The translations under genes and the position numbers were made by a program. Below the pieces are notes generated by a model. It ran no database searches. It was given only the letters and a program-made list of their open reading frames with translations, and was not told the DNA's origin. From Megalonaias nervosa (lineage: Eukaryota; Mollusca; Bivalvia; Unionida; Unionidae): a stretch of 64,000 nucleotides of DNA. Positions 1-12,005 of this stretch are shown piece after piece. Every line of letters begins with the position of its first letter. The stretch's first letter is position 1. The DNA is taken from the NCBI GenBank assembly GCA_016617855.1, contig JAECUM010003222.1, forward strand, positions 1-64,000, written 5' to 3'.

Positions 1-226
1 TTTTTTTTTTTATTGCAATTTGATAATGAGATTATTGTTGCCGTAAAAATACAACTTGCACTTAATTTCTTGACGATGTGGGGTCGTAACGTTGTGTACA
101 ATTTACCAATAAATAATACCCACAACTTATACATGTTCAAACCATCTTGATCATTTTGCCTATATTAAACAACATAACAGCTACATATGTTCTAAATGCA
201 GACGAGCATGCACACTGAGACATAAT

Positions 227-258
<32 letters not shown>

Positions 259-270
259 TCTCTCTCTCTC
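227..270. repeat. (TC)n microsatellite
   Basis: About 44 bases of CT dinucleotides with one interruption (TCAC). The minus-strand open frame across it (RERERE...) is a product of the repeat. Confidence 0.95.
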
Positions 271-899
271 GTTCACTATTAACAACAGTACTTTTGATTT
301 ATTGTAATTAGATTCTTGAATTGAGAGCAGAATGACAGAAAATATACGTTTACTTTGTACGTTTGTACCGTTAGGTTGTCGAGTAGCGTGTGTACCGTAG
401 AACTTGTTTTGGTACGATCCCATTATTTTTCGTACATGGTCAGTACCACCAAATGATAATTATTTATTTTACATATAATTTTTCGTACACTGAAATTAAT
501 AATTATTTTTTCGTGTACGAAAAATTACATAAAATACGGTACATCTCGTTAACACATTGATACAAGAGTTTTCATTTTTTTTTTTGTTTAATTTGTTTTA
601 GGAATATAAAAACATTACATTGCAAATAATGAATGCAGGGGACACAAGTTTAACTGAAAAAGACTATTCTAGAAACCAGGAAAAGACAGCGAGCAGTCTG
701 TTTGCTTGTTTACATTGAAAGTTTCTGTTTAGTTTGAAATGCGAATAAGTTGACAGACTGTTAAGGATCTGGTGACAGTCAGGTTAGAACTTATAAACTA
801 ATGAATGAAATGACAAATTTTTCCTGCATTTTTTATATCCTTGATGATTTTTGCTTTTAAAATAGGTAGAGGGGTACAAACAAAAGGGAGAATGTGTGA

Positions 900-1200
900 A
901 TACTGTGGTTGGGCCAAAATGAACTGATGCTGATCTGGCTTTCAATATAGCCACCATGGTGGCCATCTTGAAAACCGTTTTATTGCTGCTTTTACTGAAC
1001 TGTTAATTTCCTGTTTCCTTGAAACGAAAATGCCAATCTTACATTCAATATGGCAGCCAATTTGTCTAATTTAAAAACTTGTTATTGTTAAAATATTTCA
1101 GATGGCTTCAACATTCAGCAGTTTAAAAGAAGAAATGATTGTGTCCTGAATTTCTGGAAATTCTTTTTGATATTAAAGTTTCAGTTCCTTCAATAGTCCC
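900..1200 (+). repeat. Diverged ATGGC/CCATCTTGAAAA interspersed repeat, copy 1
   Basis: Contains the palindromic core GCCACCATGGTGGCCATCTT followed by GAAAAC at about 943-972, a second partial core (CAATATGGCAGCCA) near 1046, and the end module CTGAATTTCTGGAAATTC near 1146-1163. The same end module recurs at about 8833 and 11960, so this is one repeat family. Confidence 0.65.
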
Positions 1201-1864
1201 TTTTTTATGGTCAGGAGTCCCAACATAGCTTGGAATATTTCTTCCACTCATCAAGTCTCAGAGTCAACCACAATTTTAAGAAAATAACCCATTACTTCTA
1301 AACATTTAATCTATTTGTAACAGTTTACTGCCTGTGCTAAAAGATTGTACAGTTTTTAACTAATGAAAATGACATCAGTTTCCATTGTTTTGGTCACCAA
1401 TGTTTCTTTTGTGTCTGCCATTACAAAAATAATATATAGAGGTCATTCATCTTTGTGACTAGAATTATAATATCTCACTTTTAGGGCTTCTTTGTATGGT
1501 ACATACTCCTGCCAATCATTCACAAATTACTAACCTTGACCAGATGAATTCAGATTCTGAATTTGTACAATAGCAGTGGTGCTCAGAAAAATCATTTGAA
1601 GACTGAATGAAAACCATGCCTTTGGATGGAAGTGCTACATGACTAATTGTCCAGCAAGTATTTATTTACACATAATGAACCAAAAAGGCTGGCAACACTG
1701 AACAATTTCTTTCACAAATAAATATAGTAAGCAAAAAAATATGTGTGAACTGATGTATGTTCTTAAGTCTTATTGAAAAAAAAAATATAACATTCATTTA
1801 ACAAAATAAAATCTTTAAGTTAAAACTTCAAAAATTCTGTGTTGGCATGGCTAGTAGATGTAAT

Positions 1865-2172
1865 CAGTTGATGAGAGTTTGTGTTTGTGGGCCATGATGA
1901 AAATATGTATTTGTCGGCTGTGATGAGGGTGTGTATTTGTGGCCCATGATCAGTGTGTATTTCTGGTCTGTGATGAGATTGTATTTGTCGGCTGTGATGA
2001 GAGTGTGTATTTGTGGGCTTTGATGAGAGTGTATTTGTAGGCAGTGAAGAGAGTGTGTATTTGTGGCCCATGATGAGTGTGTATTTGTGGGCTGTGATGA
2101 GAGTGTATTTGTGGGCAGTGATGAGAGTGTGTTTTTGTGGCCCATGATGAGAGTGTTTATCTGTGGGCTAAA
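1865..2172. repeat. Minisatellite, about 26-32-bp units
   Basis: About ten imperfect copies of a unit like GTGATGAGAGTGTGTATTTG followed by TGGGC, with alternating variants (GGCCCATGATGAG). It creates minus-strand open frames rich in THS and NTH, which are repeat artefacts. Confidence 0.9.
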
Positions 2173-2710
2173 CATGAGTGATATGGAATGCCAAAAGCTG
2201 CATAATGGAAAATGAAGGAAAAAAAAGAACAGATCTGTCTTTGAGTTCCCATCATGTGTGTACAAAGTATCATATGTATTTTCAACTAGACATTTTCACA
2301 AAATTTCCATGTAGTGTTAAGATATTGCATCCTCAGTTTATTATCTGGCCCATGTTTCCAAAAGTCAGCCCCAGACTTCTCAAGCTGATGGGGCCTTAGG
2401 CCCACTAACACAGTAGTCTGAAGCACTGACTTAGGCCTATTTTCTGATATTATTGCAGAGGTCCTGGGAGGGCATTAAATGTAAGATGTAAAAAATTGCT
2501 TTAAGTGGCATTTTGAAATATTTTTGAGCCAAATTTTGTATGCATAATATGCTAGTAACAGATTTTGGGTTTTGAATTATGACCTGTTAGTCACAGTCCT
2601 TATAGGAGGGCTGGGGGGAGATGTAATAAAAATCAAAATATGGAGATTTGCAGTGCCAAGCAGTGGAGGTTTTTCCAGTTTATTTTGATAATATTTTAAT
2701 TTTATTGCAG

Positions 2711-2835
2711 GGTAACACAGGTCTTGGCTTCAGCATAGCTGGTGGAAGTGACAATCCACATATTGGGGATGATCCAAGTGTCTTCATAACGAAGATCATA
2801 CCAGGTGGTGCTGCAGCAGCTGATGGAAGGCTTAA
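2711..2835 (+). CDS. dlg1: dlg exon: PDZ1, carboxylate-binding loop to GRL
   Basis: The exon encodes 41 full codons plus the first two bases of a lysine codon. It opens with [12 protein letters not shown], where GLGF is the peptide-carboxylate-binding loop of PDZ1, and continues with [20 protein letters not shown] and DGRL, the signature of the first PDZ domain of DLG proteins. The acceptor is TTTTATTGCAG and the donor is GTAAGC, giving a phase 2 end. The leftover AA joins the first A of the next exon to make AAA (Lys), followed by ATG AAT GAT, so the sequence reads GRLK-MND where vertebrate DLG reads GRLRVND. The residues before GNTG (strand beta-A of PDZ1) must come from an exon upstream of the window, because no matching exon was found in 1-2700. 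Confidence 0.93.
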
Positions 2836-4607
2836 GTAAGCTATGATAGGTTAAATAGTCAACTAATAAATGGTCCTTGTCTAGCACAAAGTTATTGTCA
2901 GAGGAATAAAACAATTACTGGTCCTTTGAAAAGAACTTTGAAACATGAAGTATATTTGCAGTTCACTACTTTATTAGTATTAATTCTAGAACTGGAAAAA
3001 GTGCATCCTCTATTAGATCAGAAAGTGGGTTGTTGAGAAAGAATGGGTCACAACTATCCATGCCTGTTATTATTCAAGAAAATGTAGACACATTTGATTG
3101 CAAGACTCCATTGCCAGGGCTTTTTCCATACAGGGATATGGATTTCTTCTGTATGACACAAGATCCATTTCTGGAATTTGATTCTACATTTTCCATCCAA
3201 TTAAGCAACTCTGGAAATAAATGCAGACCGTTTTAACTTATAATTTCATCTTCTGTTCCTTAAATGTTCTGTCCATGATCATGGACACATGATGCTCACA
3301 CTAATCAAACTGAGTATAACATTTCTGCCAGCCAAATGAAGTTGATCATTTTATGGTACCTGAGGCAAATGGTATGCATTATTTAGTAAGCTAGCATGGG
3401 TTATGCTCCTTTAGGCAGGTCCAAAATCATGCTTAATAATCTGTCTTTAATTTAATTTTTTCAGTCTTTGTTATGCACCCCATGGGTGTCATAGTGACAG
3501 CTTTCATGCATCATTAATGAAAGTTTGGGGTCAGTGGTGCAGTGGTACAGCCTAAAACGAACACTTAATTGAATTTTATGAAATAATTTCTTTTCATCTT
3601 TTCTGTATGCTATTTTAATTTGTTAGATATCTGCAAGTTTGCAAGATTACATGGCAAGTAATTGTTGCCATATTTGTCCCAAGTTTCTTGTTGGAAGCAA
3701 TTGACATTTATATGGTGGAACTTGAAGACATTGTTCAACTTCATTTTCTTTGTACTGTTTCTGTTTGAGTGTCATGATGTAATTGGTGATAATGTATTGC
3801 ATGCTGGTTCAGATTGATTTGATGTAATGGACTGCTTTTGATGTGAAGCAGCAAAGCAGCATAAAAATTTAAAATCAAATGTAACATAATTTGTTTATAT
3901 TGGTTGTTTAAGTGGTCTGAAAGCAGAAAGATCTGTTTGGTATTTAAATGGTGTGAACAATTGGTGCCGGTCCTAATATCTGGGTGCAGGCATACGAGTT
4001 TTAGCCATTCATTAGCTGTTCAGACAGTATAGATAAAACTTTTATCTAACCTTTTGTTTTCAGCATGTTTTTGGAATTTTTTTAGTAAATCACAAATGAG
4101 CCAAATTTTAATTTTCAGTGCAGGTTTTCTCAATCTAACTAAATCCAGTGTGCGGAGCATTGAAAGACAAGGAAAATAAAGTGTAGTTACTTTATTCCAA
4201 CACAAGGGATTATCAGACCACTTAGAATTGCATCTGATTTTGTGGGATGTTCAAATATAGACAAAGCATCAGTACCTTTATTTTGTGAAAGCATTAACCA
4301 CATGTCCATTTGTTAAGTCATTAGTATTACATCCATCATATAAAATGGCATTTATGCAAGATGGCTCAAAATATAAAATCCTGACTACAAGCTTCTGGAA
4401 CCATCCATCCTTAGTTGGTATTTAAGTAAGGCACAGACTTATATTCACAAAAATTTTGTGATTTACAATGATTGTCAATTGAATCTGCATTTATGCTGTT
4501 TTCATATGGGTATGTGAGGATGCGATTTTGACATTGAAGAATATTTGTTCTATGCAATTGTTGCTCGCCAGCTTGAAGATACAGTATGTCTCTGCATCTG
4601 TTTTGCA

Positions 4608-4991
4608 TTGTCAGCTGCTTGTAAACACTCTGGAGGACATATTTCTGATCAAACTTTGTCAGCTGCTTGTAAACACTCTGGAGGACATATTTCTGATCAA
4701 ACTTTGTCAGCTGCTTGTAAACACTCTGGAGGACATATTTCTGATCAAACTTTGTCAGCTGCTTGTTAACACTCTGGAGGACATATTTCTGATCAAACTT
4801 TGTCAGCTGCTTGTAAACACTCTGGAGGACATATTTCTGATCAAACTTTGTCAGCTGCTTGTTAACACTCTGGAGGACATATTTCTGATCAAACTTTGTC
4901 AGCTGCTTGTTAACACTCTGGAGGACATATTTCTGATCAAACTTTGTCAGCTGCTTGTTAACACTCTGGAGGACATATTTCTGATCAAACT
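4608..4991. repeat. 48-bp tandem satellite, eight copies
   Basis: Eight head-to-tail 48-bp units start at 4608, 4656, 4704, 4752, 4800, 4848, 4896 and 4944. Units begin TTGTCAGCTGCTTGT and end GATCAAACT. They are nearly identical; the main difference is GTAAAC (units 1, 2, 3, 5) versus GTTAAC (units 4, 6, 7, 8). Because 48 is divisible by three, plus-strand frames stay open through it (a 157-codon ORF at 4528-5001), but nothing suggests translation. High identity points to recent expansion. Confidence 0.97.
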
Positions 4992-6430
4992 TGGAATATA
5001 AGTGTATCTTATCAAGATCTTTGGGGGAATTCAGTAATGAGTGTGATCCACACTAATTATCAATAAGGTTTTCATGCATCTCATTGGCTGAGCTTGTTAT
5101 TGTTCTGGAGACCATATTTAGATCAGAGTTTGATCATAGTTGGAGAAAAGCTTATATCAGTAAGATTTTGACAGAGTTCAATAATCAGACTTGTTATATA
5201 AACTTATGTCAGTAGCATCTTGTAAGAATTCAATAATGAGTGATACCCAAGTGTAATAATGAGATGAACATACATCTTCTGAACTGGTCCAAAAGCTCAC
5301 TGACAGTGGAAAAATGGTCTGTCCATTTTTTCTGTCTCTTCTGCCCACCTAGTCGAAACAAACAAGCTCACTGAATCTCTTTTTGGAGCAGTTTCCTAAC
5401 GTCCAAGAGTATGGAGGTTATTCATAGAGATTTCAGTTTTCACTTAGACTGTCCTATACATTTTAGACTGGATTCTTGACAGACCTGGTGTAATATTCTT
5501 CAGTTTCATTTGGTGTCCCACAAAATGATTGGCAGAAGTTGTTAATACCACATTTTATATGTTCTATTTTGGTGTGATTTTGATCAGACTTAGAATATAG
5601 ACTTGCACTATCAAGATCTCATTCAAGTTTGATAACAAGTGAAATCCTTACCTATTAATAAGGTGATCATGTATATGATTAGCTGGGCCTAATACCACTC
5701 CAAAAGTCATATATTTGGTCCAAGTTTGATCAGACTTGAAATAGAAGCATTTGTCATCAACTTTAATTAAACTTGAGCAATGAGATGGTTTCATCAGTAT
5801 TTCAGATGGGTTGATAATGAGTGAGATTTACACCAGTGATGAGGTTATCATGCACCTGATTGGCTGAGCTTGTATCCACTCAGAAGACCATATTTTTTTA
5901 TTTGATATTGATCAAACTTGGAAAATAAGTGTAAATCATTAAGATTGCAGAGGAGCTCAGAAATCAGACTTGGAATATAGGCTTATATCAGCAGAATCTT
6001 GGATGAATCTTAGAATAAACTAAACCCTTGCATTTTAATAAGGTGCTCTGGCATCTGATTAACTGAGCTTGTTACCACTCTTGATACTGTATTTTGGATA
6101 GGATTTTGATTAAACTTTGTAAACAGAGTTGTATCGAAGATATCGAATTGCCATTTTGTGGGAGATTCATGCATTTTAATGATGTGACCTTTCATCTGAT
6201 TGGATGGTCGTGTCTACAGTCTGGCAACTCTATTTTTAATCTAGACTTGTTTAATAGTGAAGATGTTGGATGAGTTTAATTATGTACAAGATAATAAGCT
6301 CAGTAGTTATGAATTACTCTTGTACCTGATTTGCAGAGCTTGTTACTACTTTGGTGACCAATCTTTTGTAGGATTTGCTCAAACATGGTGAATAATCTTA
6401 TATAATCATGTTTGTAGATATGTAGATAGA
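4992..6430. repeat. Degenerate tandem repeat field, about 140-220-bp units
   Basis: Landmarks recur in order: 'AATAAGGT..TCATGCATCT', 'GATTGGCTGAGCTTGTTACC', 'ACTC.GGAGACCATATTT' and 'GATCAAACTTGGAATATA', near 5064, 5254, 5659, 5837, 6037, 6177 and 6310. Units differ by many substitutions and indels, so the array is old. The upstream 48-bp satellite matches part of this unit (GCTTGT.AACACTCTGGAGGACATATTTCTGATCAAACTT), so the young satellite appears to have arisen inside the old one. Confidence 0.75.
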
Positions 6431-6959
6431 CTTTATAATGATTGAAGTCTATGGATTATTTGCCTCTTTTACATCAAAGGTAATGTGGAAGTATTTTCCC
6501 TTTGAGGGTTTCTGCTGTGCTTGACTTTGAGGTATTCATCAAACACAACATGAAAGGAAATATTGTATTGATTTTGAGAACTGTAAATATATTTGCCAGT
6601 GTGTAATTATTTGTTACTTCTTTATGACAGAAGGAATTGTAAAAAGCATTAAGAGTTGAAAGTTCAGAGGGCTAACATGGATACCCAAGATCCATATCAA
6701 TTACTGTTAGAAGGCATGATACAAATTATTGGCATAATTGTTGTTATTGGATGCTACCAATTGATGTGAAAGTATTTAACCTTTTTCATGCAGAAATGTA
6801 ACTATTTTTTCTTGCTCTACTGGTCATAGACCAGAAGAGTTTATAGGATGGTATGATTTCCATTGTTTATTATCTGATACTCATCTGTCCATTAGCACAA
6901 TTGCTTCTAATCCTAAACTACATCGAGTGTTACCATAAGACTTTATACACACATTCATA

Positions 6960-7335
6960 CCAAGGTCTAGTTGATCCTAAATGAAATTGTTGTTGTTGAG
7001 ACATCTAATATGGCTACCACAGTAGCATCTTGAACATGTTATTGCTACTCCATCTGAATGGATGGTGATATAAACATTGGATTTTCAATAAAAGAAAGCT
7101 TCTTATGATGTCTGGTTGATCTAAATGTAAAGTCCAATATGGCTGCTGTAGCACCATATCATGAAAATTATGCTATCACTACTCTTCCTGGATGGAAAGT
7201 CATATTGACATGTGTTGTTGACCAGAAGGCTTCTAATTGTTCCTAAATGAAAATGGTTCCACTTGAACATCCAATATGGCTGATACAGCGGACATTTTGA
7301 AATTTTGTTATTGCTACTCATTCAGAAGAAATAAA
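6960..7335 (+). repeat. Diverged ATGGC/CATCTTGAAAA repeat, copy 2 (tandem units)
   Basis: About three tandem units of 125-140 bp. Each contains a core like CCAATATGGCTG.., then a CATCTTGAA.. string, 'GTTATTGCTACTCC', 'TGGATGGT.ATAT', and 'AGAAGGCTTCTTATGATGTC'. Same family as the 900-1200, 8330-8880, 11700-12005 and 61060-61915 regions. Confidence 0.75.
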
Positions 7336-8329
7336 TAGCAACAAAATATGTTTTGTCAAGTGAAATTTGTGTTTTAGTTGTAGATTTTAATTAAGTTTCA
7401 GTCTAATCATCATAGATATATGTCCTTTTGTATTCAAATGTGAAAAATGTAACTCTACCATCACAGCTATTTCTGCGGGCATTTCTTTGAGAACCTAATT
7501 AACTGCCAACTGTGTTTTGATTTCTGATTTGCAGATGTATTTGTGTATTGTTACACTCAGTTTTGTAAAAGCAGACTTTTGTATCATCATGTTAATTACA
7601 TCTTTTGTATCAAATGAAATAAGGAGATTGGAATAAAAAAAGATTAAAAGGTATGCAGATCCTCGCTGCATAAGAGCTAGAGGTCATGGGTGGATGTCAG
7701 GTCAACTTTTTTCACTTGACCTCTTGAACACTTATAAATATTATTGTGTAAGTAACAAATAAACTACCTTTAATTATTCTTCTCATTCACAAGAAAGGCT
7801 ACCAAGCAAAAGGAGTACCCATTAAAATCAGTTTCTTTTTTTGTTGTATTTTTCATTAGTTTGTAGTGAATTTAAAATTCCTGAATTGGCACTGAGATTT
7901 GCTGGGGGATGTGCATAAGTTTCACTATTATTTGCAATGAAATCATGGCATCAGTATTTCACTAAGAAAATAACTTTAAAAAAAAAACTGAGTTTCAGTG
8001 TTGACTTTTTCCCCGACAAAAATAAGTGTCTCAACTTTCTGAACCAAAGGATTGTTGTTTTGTTGAGCAGAAATCAATGTTTTTCATTGACACAGTGAGG
8101 CACACGTGTATTTGATTGATGTATTGAAGATATTGGAGTTACGATTTTTTCATGATCTTTCAGAGATTGGTTATCTTTAAAATAAAAATATTTTATACTG
8201 AAAAGCATTCAGTTTCATGAAAAGAAGCTGCTTAGTGACAACTATTCCCAATGCAATTGTAAAATGAGTATTCAGTCATTAAACACTACCACCCCCACCC
8301 ACCCTGGTCTTTTAGCCGTCTAGTTTGGT

Positions 8330-8880
8330 TTGAACCCCATTCTTCAGTTTTTGGAAGTCCTATCAATATTGGGTTTGAACCAGAAGATTTCTTATGGTGT
8401 CTGGTTGGTATCAAATTAAAAAAGTGTCGATCTGACAACCAGTTTAGTCACAATGGCAATCATGTTGAAAATCTTGTGATTATAGTCCTCCTAAATGGAC
8501 AGCATATTGATATTGGGTATTGGGTTTTGACTTGAAGGCTAGTTATGATATTGTTGTTGGACCTGTTTGAAAATGGTGCTGACCTCAAATATGGCTGACA
8601 CAATAAAGATATTGAAAATCATGTCATTTATTCTCCTGAATAGATATCATATCAATATGGGCTTTTTCACATAAAATATTCTACTGGTGTCTAGTTTTCC
8701 CTAAAGGTAAATGGAGGAAATCTTACATCATCATATATGGCTTTCACTGGCTAATTTGAAAGTCTTGTCATTCAAAAATATAAGCGATCATTTCAACACT
8801 CACCAGTTAAAAAGAACAGTCTTTTTGTTGAATTTCTGGAAATTCATTTTGGACAGTAGACAGGGCTTCAATTAGTGTGA
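8330..8880 (+). repeat. Diverged ATGGC/CATCTTGAAAA repeat, copy 3 with end module
   Basis: Three to four degenerate units (CACAATGGCAATCATGTTGAAAATC; CAAATATGGCTGACACAATA; a further one near 8730), followed by a distinct end module at about 8815-8875 (TTGAATTTCTGGAAATTCAT then TTTGGACAGTAGACAGGGCTTC). The end module also follows the units at 11960 and 1146. Confidence 0.7.
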
Positions 8881-8979
8881 TATTTAAGGATTCATGAGGA
8901 CCCACATGTTTGAGTTTGATTGCATCATTACAAGATGTTAAAAGGTCCAACTTTTAAGTTCCTGCTGCATTTTGCATTT

Positions 8980-9022
8980 GGTAAGAGAGAGAGAGAGAGA
9001 GAGAGTCGGAGAGAGAGAGAAT
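8980..9022. repeat. (GA)n microsatellite
   Basis: GA dinucleotides interrupted by TCGGA. It creates a short RERERE open frame with no coding value. Confidence 0.93.
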
Positions 9023-9861
9023 CTAGACTCAGTATGACATTTCTGTGTTATAGTGGACTTTCATCAATTTGTCATTATTATAAATTATACACATGTAAGT
9101 GTGTGTGCATATTTTAAGTATAATCTATTGTGGATTAATTTCCATAAAGTGAGTGACAATCTCAATTTTATTTCAAAGACTATTTTGAACAAGTGTTCAA
9201 AAAAGATATCAGGCAGCATTTATTTGAAATGGGATGTTATTCCTCTGAGCTTTTCCAAAATAGGAGATTTACTTATTTTCTCAGCAACTTCTCTTGTTAG
9301 ATGCACAACTGCGGGATTCCGCAATTCTACTAGCATCTCTTTAAAAGAGGTTTGATGTCATGCTAAAGAAATAAAATTCCAGCATGTTTTATACAATGGT
9401 GCACAAAAATTACGTTATCTTTTGCACAATAATGTACCACAATCTTTAGGTTAGCACCATTCATCATGATTCATATTTAAAAATGAGCTTCCCTTGCAAC
9501 TGTCTGTGCTCTGGGGTTTTGGAGGGGTTTTCGTGATAGAATTCATAAGGGAATGAGATCAAATTCAGGGGAAATTACTCAGGTTGATAGCTAAAAAACT
9601 GGTTCATTTACATCCAGTTGTGATTTATTTTAACACTTTTAACCAAAACTTCAATTTTTAAAGCATCTCATGGTACTCTTAGGAGAAGGTTTTAATGCAT
9701 ATTTTAAGTTCTGTTGTATTGCACAAATTGATTGCTGGATGCCCAGTAGAGCTTTAGTCCATTTGAGGAATTCCATCTGTTTATGTTGGTTTCAATTGCG
9801 CTTTAAACACAACATTGGCATTATCATGCCAAAGATATGGGACCTAAGCACCCTTCCCAGG

Positions 9862-10110
9862 GATGGAGCTGATGTGGCCCAGTGGTTACTGTGCTAGACT
9901 CATGACTGAAAGGGTACAGGTTTGAATTCTACCATCATACCAGTCTCTAGTGTGTTCTTGAGCATGGCACTTTACTCCACTTACCTTGACACTAAATGAA
10001 CTTTCTTGTGTCTCGGTGTGCTGTAAAAGCACCAAACCAAATGAAACCTTTTCCAAGTACACACTGTAGCAGCCAACCCTGAGCTGTTCCTGCATGTAAC
10101 TGTTTAATAT
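9862..10110 (+). mobile_element. tRNA-derived SINE, family C (single copy)
   Basis: The 5' part has RNA polymerase III box elements: an A box (TGGCCCAGTGGTTACTG) at about 9875 and a B box (GGTTTGAATTC) at about 9919. It is followed by a body containing TTGAGCATGGCACTTTACTCC, a string typical of the central region of many invertebrate tRNA SINEs. No clear target duplication was seen, and the body differs from the two other SINE families in the window. Confidence 0.7.
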
Positions 10111-10594
10111 TGAGTTACAGTAGCTTGATATTAAAGAATATTAAAAGCAACTTTTCCTTGGGTTATAATATTTAATAAATAAAATCATTCAAAGGCAAGA
10201 GATGAAAATTGTCATCTTTGTTTCTGAGCTGTAGTTTTATAAACAGATAATTATTTACAAGAGCTTTTCACTTACCTTTGGAGATACATCTACCTCACTA
10301 TCATTTCATGCATGCATCAATCCGTAGGCTTTGATTATGAAATGCCACATTGAAATTAAGATGTTTGCTTTAGAATTGTTGAAAAGGAAATGTATGGTAC
10401 AGCAGGTAAGTGCATGGTCAGCATTAAATGGCAAGCACTTCTCTCACTGGTTGATAGCAGATGTTTCCAGGTACGTTCTTTAATGATACTGCAAGAGTGA
10501 TAGACTTAAGCATAATTATGTATGTTGACTTAAAAAAGATGAGCATATGTGACGGTTTTGCTCTTTGATGAGGTTTTTTTTCTTTCTTAAACTA

Positions 10595-11250
10595 CTTCAT
10601 GGAAAGGTATCTTCACTGCCCCATAACAGAGTCCCTTATTTCATTAATGGGAAAGTCTCTAGTGGACTTGTTTGTGAACAGGCTCAACAGCAGACTTCCA
10701 GAACAGAGAGCATGGGCAGTGGATGCATTCAGCTTCCAGTGGAATTGTGTGTTTGCTTACACCTTCCCACCATTTCGACAGCTGCCACTAGTTGTACAAA
10801 TGTCAAAACTTCATTGTTCATATCATTCTCTTAGCCCCACTGTCACAACACTGGGGCTCTCTCTCCACCTCAAGAACCCACACATTCTCCTCCTTCACAC
10901 TTGGCTCATCTCAGATTATCTATCTGCCTGAACAAGTTCTGGGCTTGGTTGCCATTTGCATCACTCAGCCCAGGAGAGCTTTGACATCCAGGGTGTGTGA
11001 TGCCAGCTGGAGAATCATCTGTGATTAATGCAGTAGGAATGTTATCCAGCCATCTCTCTGTAACTTCCATCACTAATTTGAGGACAAAAGATGTTCAGTA
11101 TCAGCTGTCAAGGACTGTGAAGCTGCCATTTCCAAAACACTTTAATTCCCCCAGGACTCAGCAGTTGATTTGGATTCACACCTTGCTGATCTCATTAAGT
11201 ATTTTGATCTGCAGAGACTTGTCTCCAGCTGTCAGACTATGATTGAATTT
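10595..11250 (+). pseudogene. Decayed DIRS-like (tyrosine-recombinase) retrotransposon fragment
   Basis: Plus-strand frames carry SLVDLFVNRLNSRLP followed by AWAVDAFSFQW and VFAYTFPPFRQLP. This matches the RNase H end of DIRS-type pol proteins (VDLFATR.N..LP, then ..DALS..W....AYAFPPF). About 100 bases on, in another frame, come ILLAPLSQHWGSL and then PRRALTSRVCDASWRI, which fit the region joining RNase H to the tyrosine recombinase in DIRS elements. The frame switches at least twice and there are stops, so it is dead. No reverse transcriptase core or terminal repeats were found nearby. It lies within dlg intron 1 in the sense orientation. A gypsy-type origin is less likely because of the recombinase-like continuation. 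Frame positions are approximate. Confidence 0.62.
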
Positions 11251-11699
11251 ATATTGTATTTTATGGTCATGAACCCAAACCCTCCATAAACCATTGGGTG
11301 AGGCTTCTTTTCAGGACTTCACCCTCAAGACAGTTTCTTTCACATTTATAAACCATTTCTCTTGTAAAGTGGGATTTTTTAGCCAAAAGCAATTACCTTC
11401 ATTAGCTCCATTAGGTAGAGAGATTCCACTTTCAGTTAGATCTGTGCTGGAGATGATCAAGGTAGTCCTTTATGCCCAGTGACACTACATTTTTATCTTA
11501 ATGCCTCCAAAGGGAAAAGGAAGGGTAGGAAACATCTTTTCCTACCTCTTAAAGTTAGTTGATATTTCAGATTCCACTGTCTCACAATGGATTGTCACCA
11601 CAATCAGAAGAGCTGATCAGTCTCTTACCATATTGACCTTGCTTTTATGAAACTAAAAGCCGATGAGGTTTGAGCTGTCACTGCCTTGTAATTATGTGT

Positions 11700-12005
11700 A
11701 AATCATTCTTCCTGGAAGGAATTCATGAAGACATCATTTTGGTGATTTCATACAACTACCAGAATATATGGTCATATCAGCATGGGGTTTCTCTGAAACT
11801 CTTATAATGGTGTCTAGTTTGTTCTAAATGAAAGGGCTACTGATGTTACATCAAGATTGTCACAGTGGCCAAGTTGAACATCTTAATACTAGAGAATATC
11901 AGAGATGGTTTCATTACTCAGCAGGTAAATAGAAACAAAATGGTCTTATCTTGGATTCCTGGAAATTTATTTTGGACAGTAGAGCATCAGTCCCATTGTA
12001 TTAAA
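11700..12005 (+). repeat. Diverged ATGGC/CATCTTGAAAA repeat, copy 4 with end module
   Basis: Shows 'TGGTCATATCAGCATGGGGTTT', 'CTTATAATGGTGTCTAGTTT' and 'CACAGTGGCCAAGTTGAACATCTT', then the shared end module TGGATTCCTGGAAATTTATT at about 11953. It is more decayed than copies 2 and 5. Confidence 0.65.

Larger units (their letters stand above)
1..2710. other. Intronic sequence upstream of the first visible exon
   Basis: There is no supported coding sequence. The preceding dlg exon (ending at the ER of the family motif LERGN) was not found here. The stretch contains a TC microsatellite, a copy of the ATGGC..CCATCTTGAAAA repeat near 900-1200, and a minisatellite at 1865-2172. The rest is AT-rich with no pattern I can name. 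Confidence 0.6.

Noticed and set aside
181..423. RERERE-rich ORFs around 181-423, 8920-9117 and 62683-62922
   Set aside because: All are translations of GA/TC microsatellites.
4608..4991. CRISPR-like regular repeat array
   Set aside because: Units are directly abutting with no unique spacers, in a eukaryotic intron. It is a satellite.
4528..5001. 157-codon plus-strand ORF with ten-plus-residue repeats (QLLVNTLEDIFLIKL)
   Set aside because: It is the 48-bp satellite read in frame; because 48 is a multiple of three, two plus-strand frames stay open across most of the array. No flanking coding signal.
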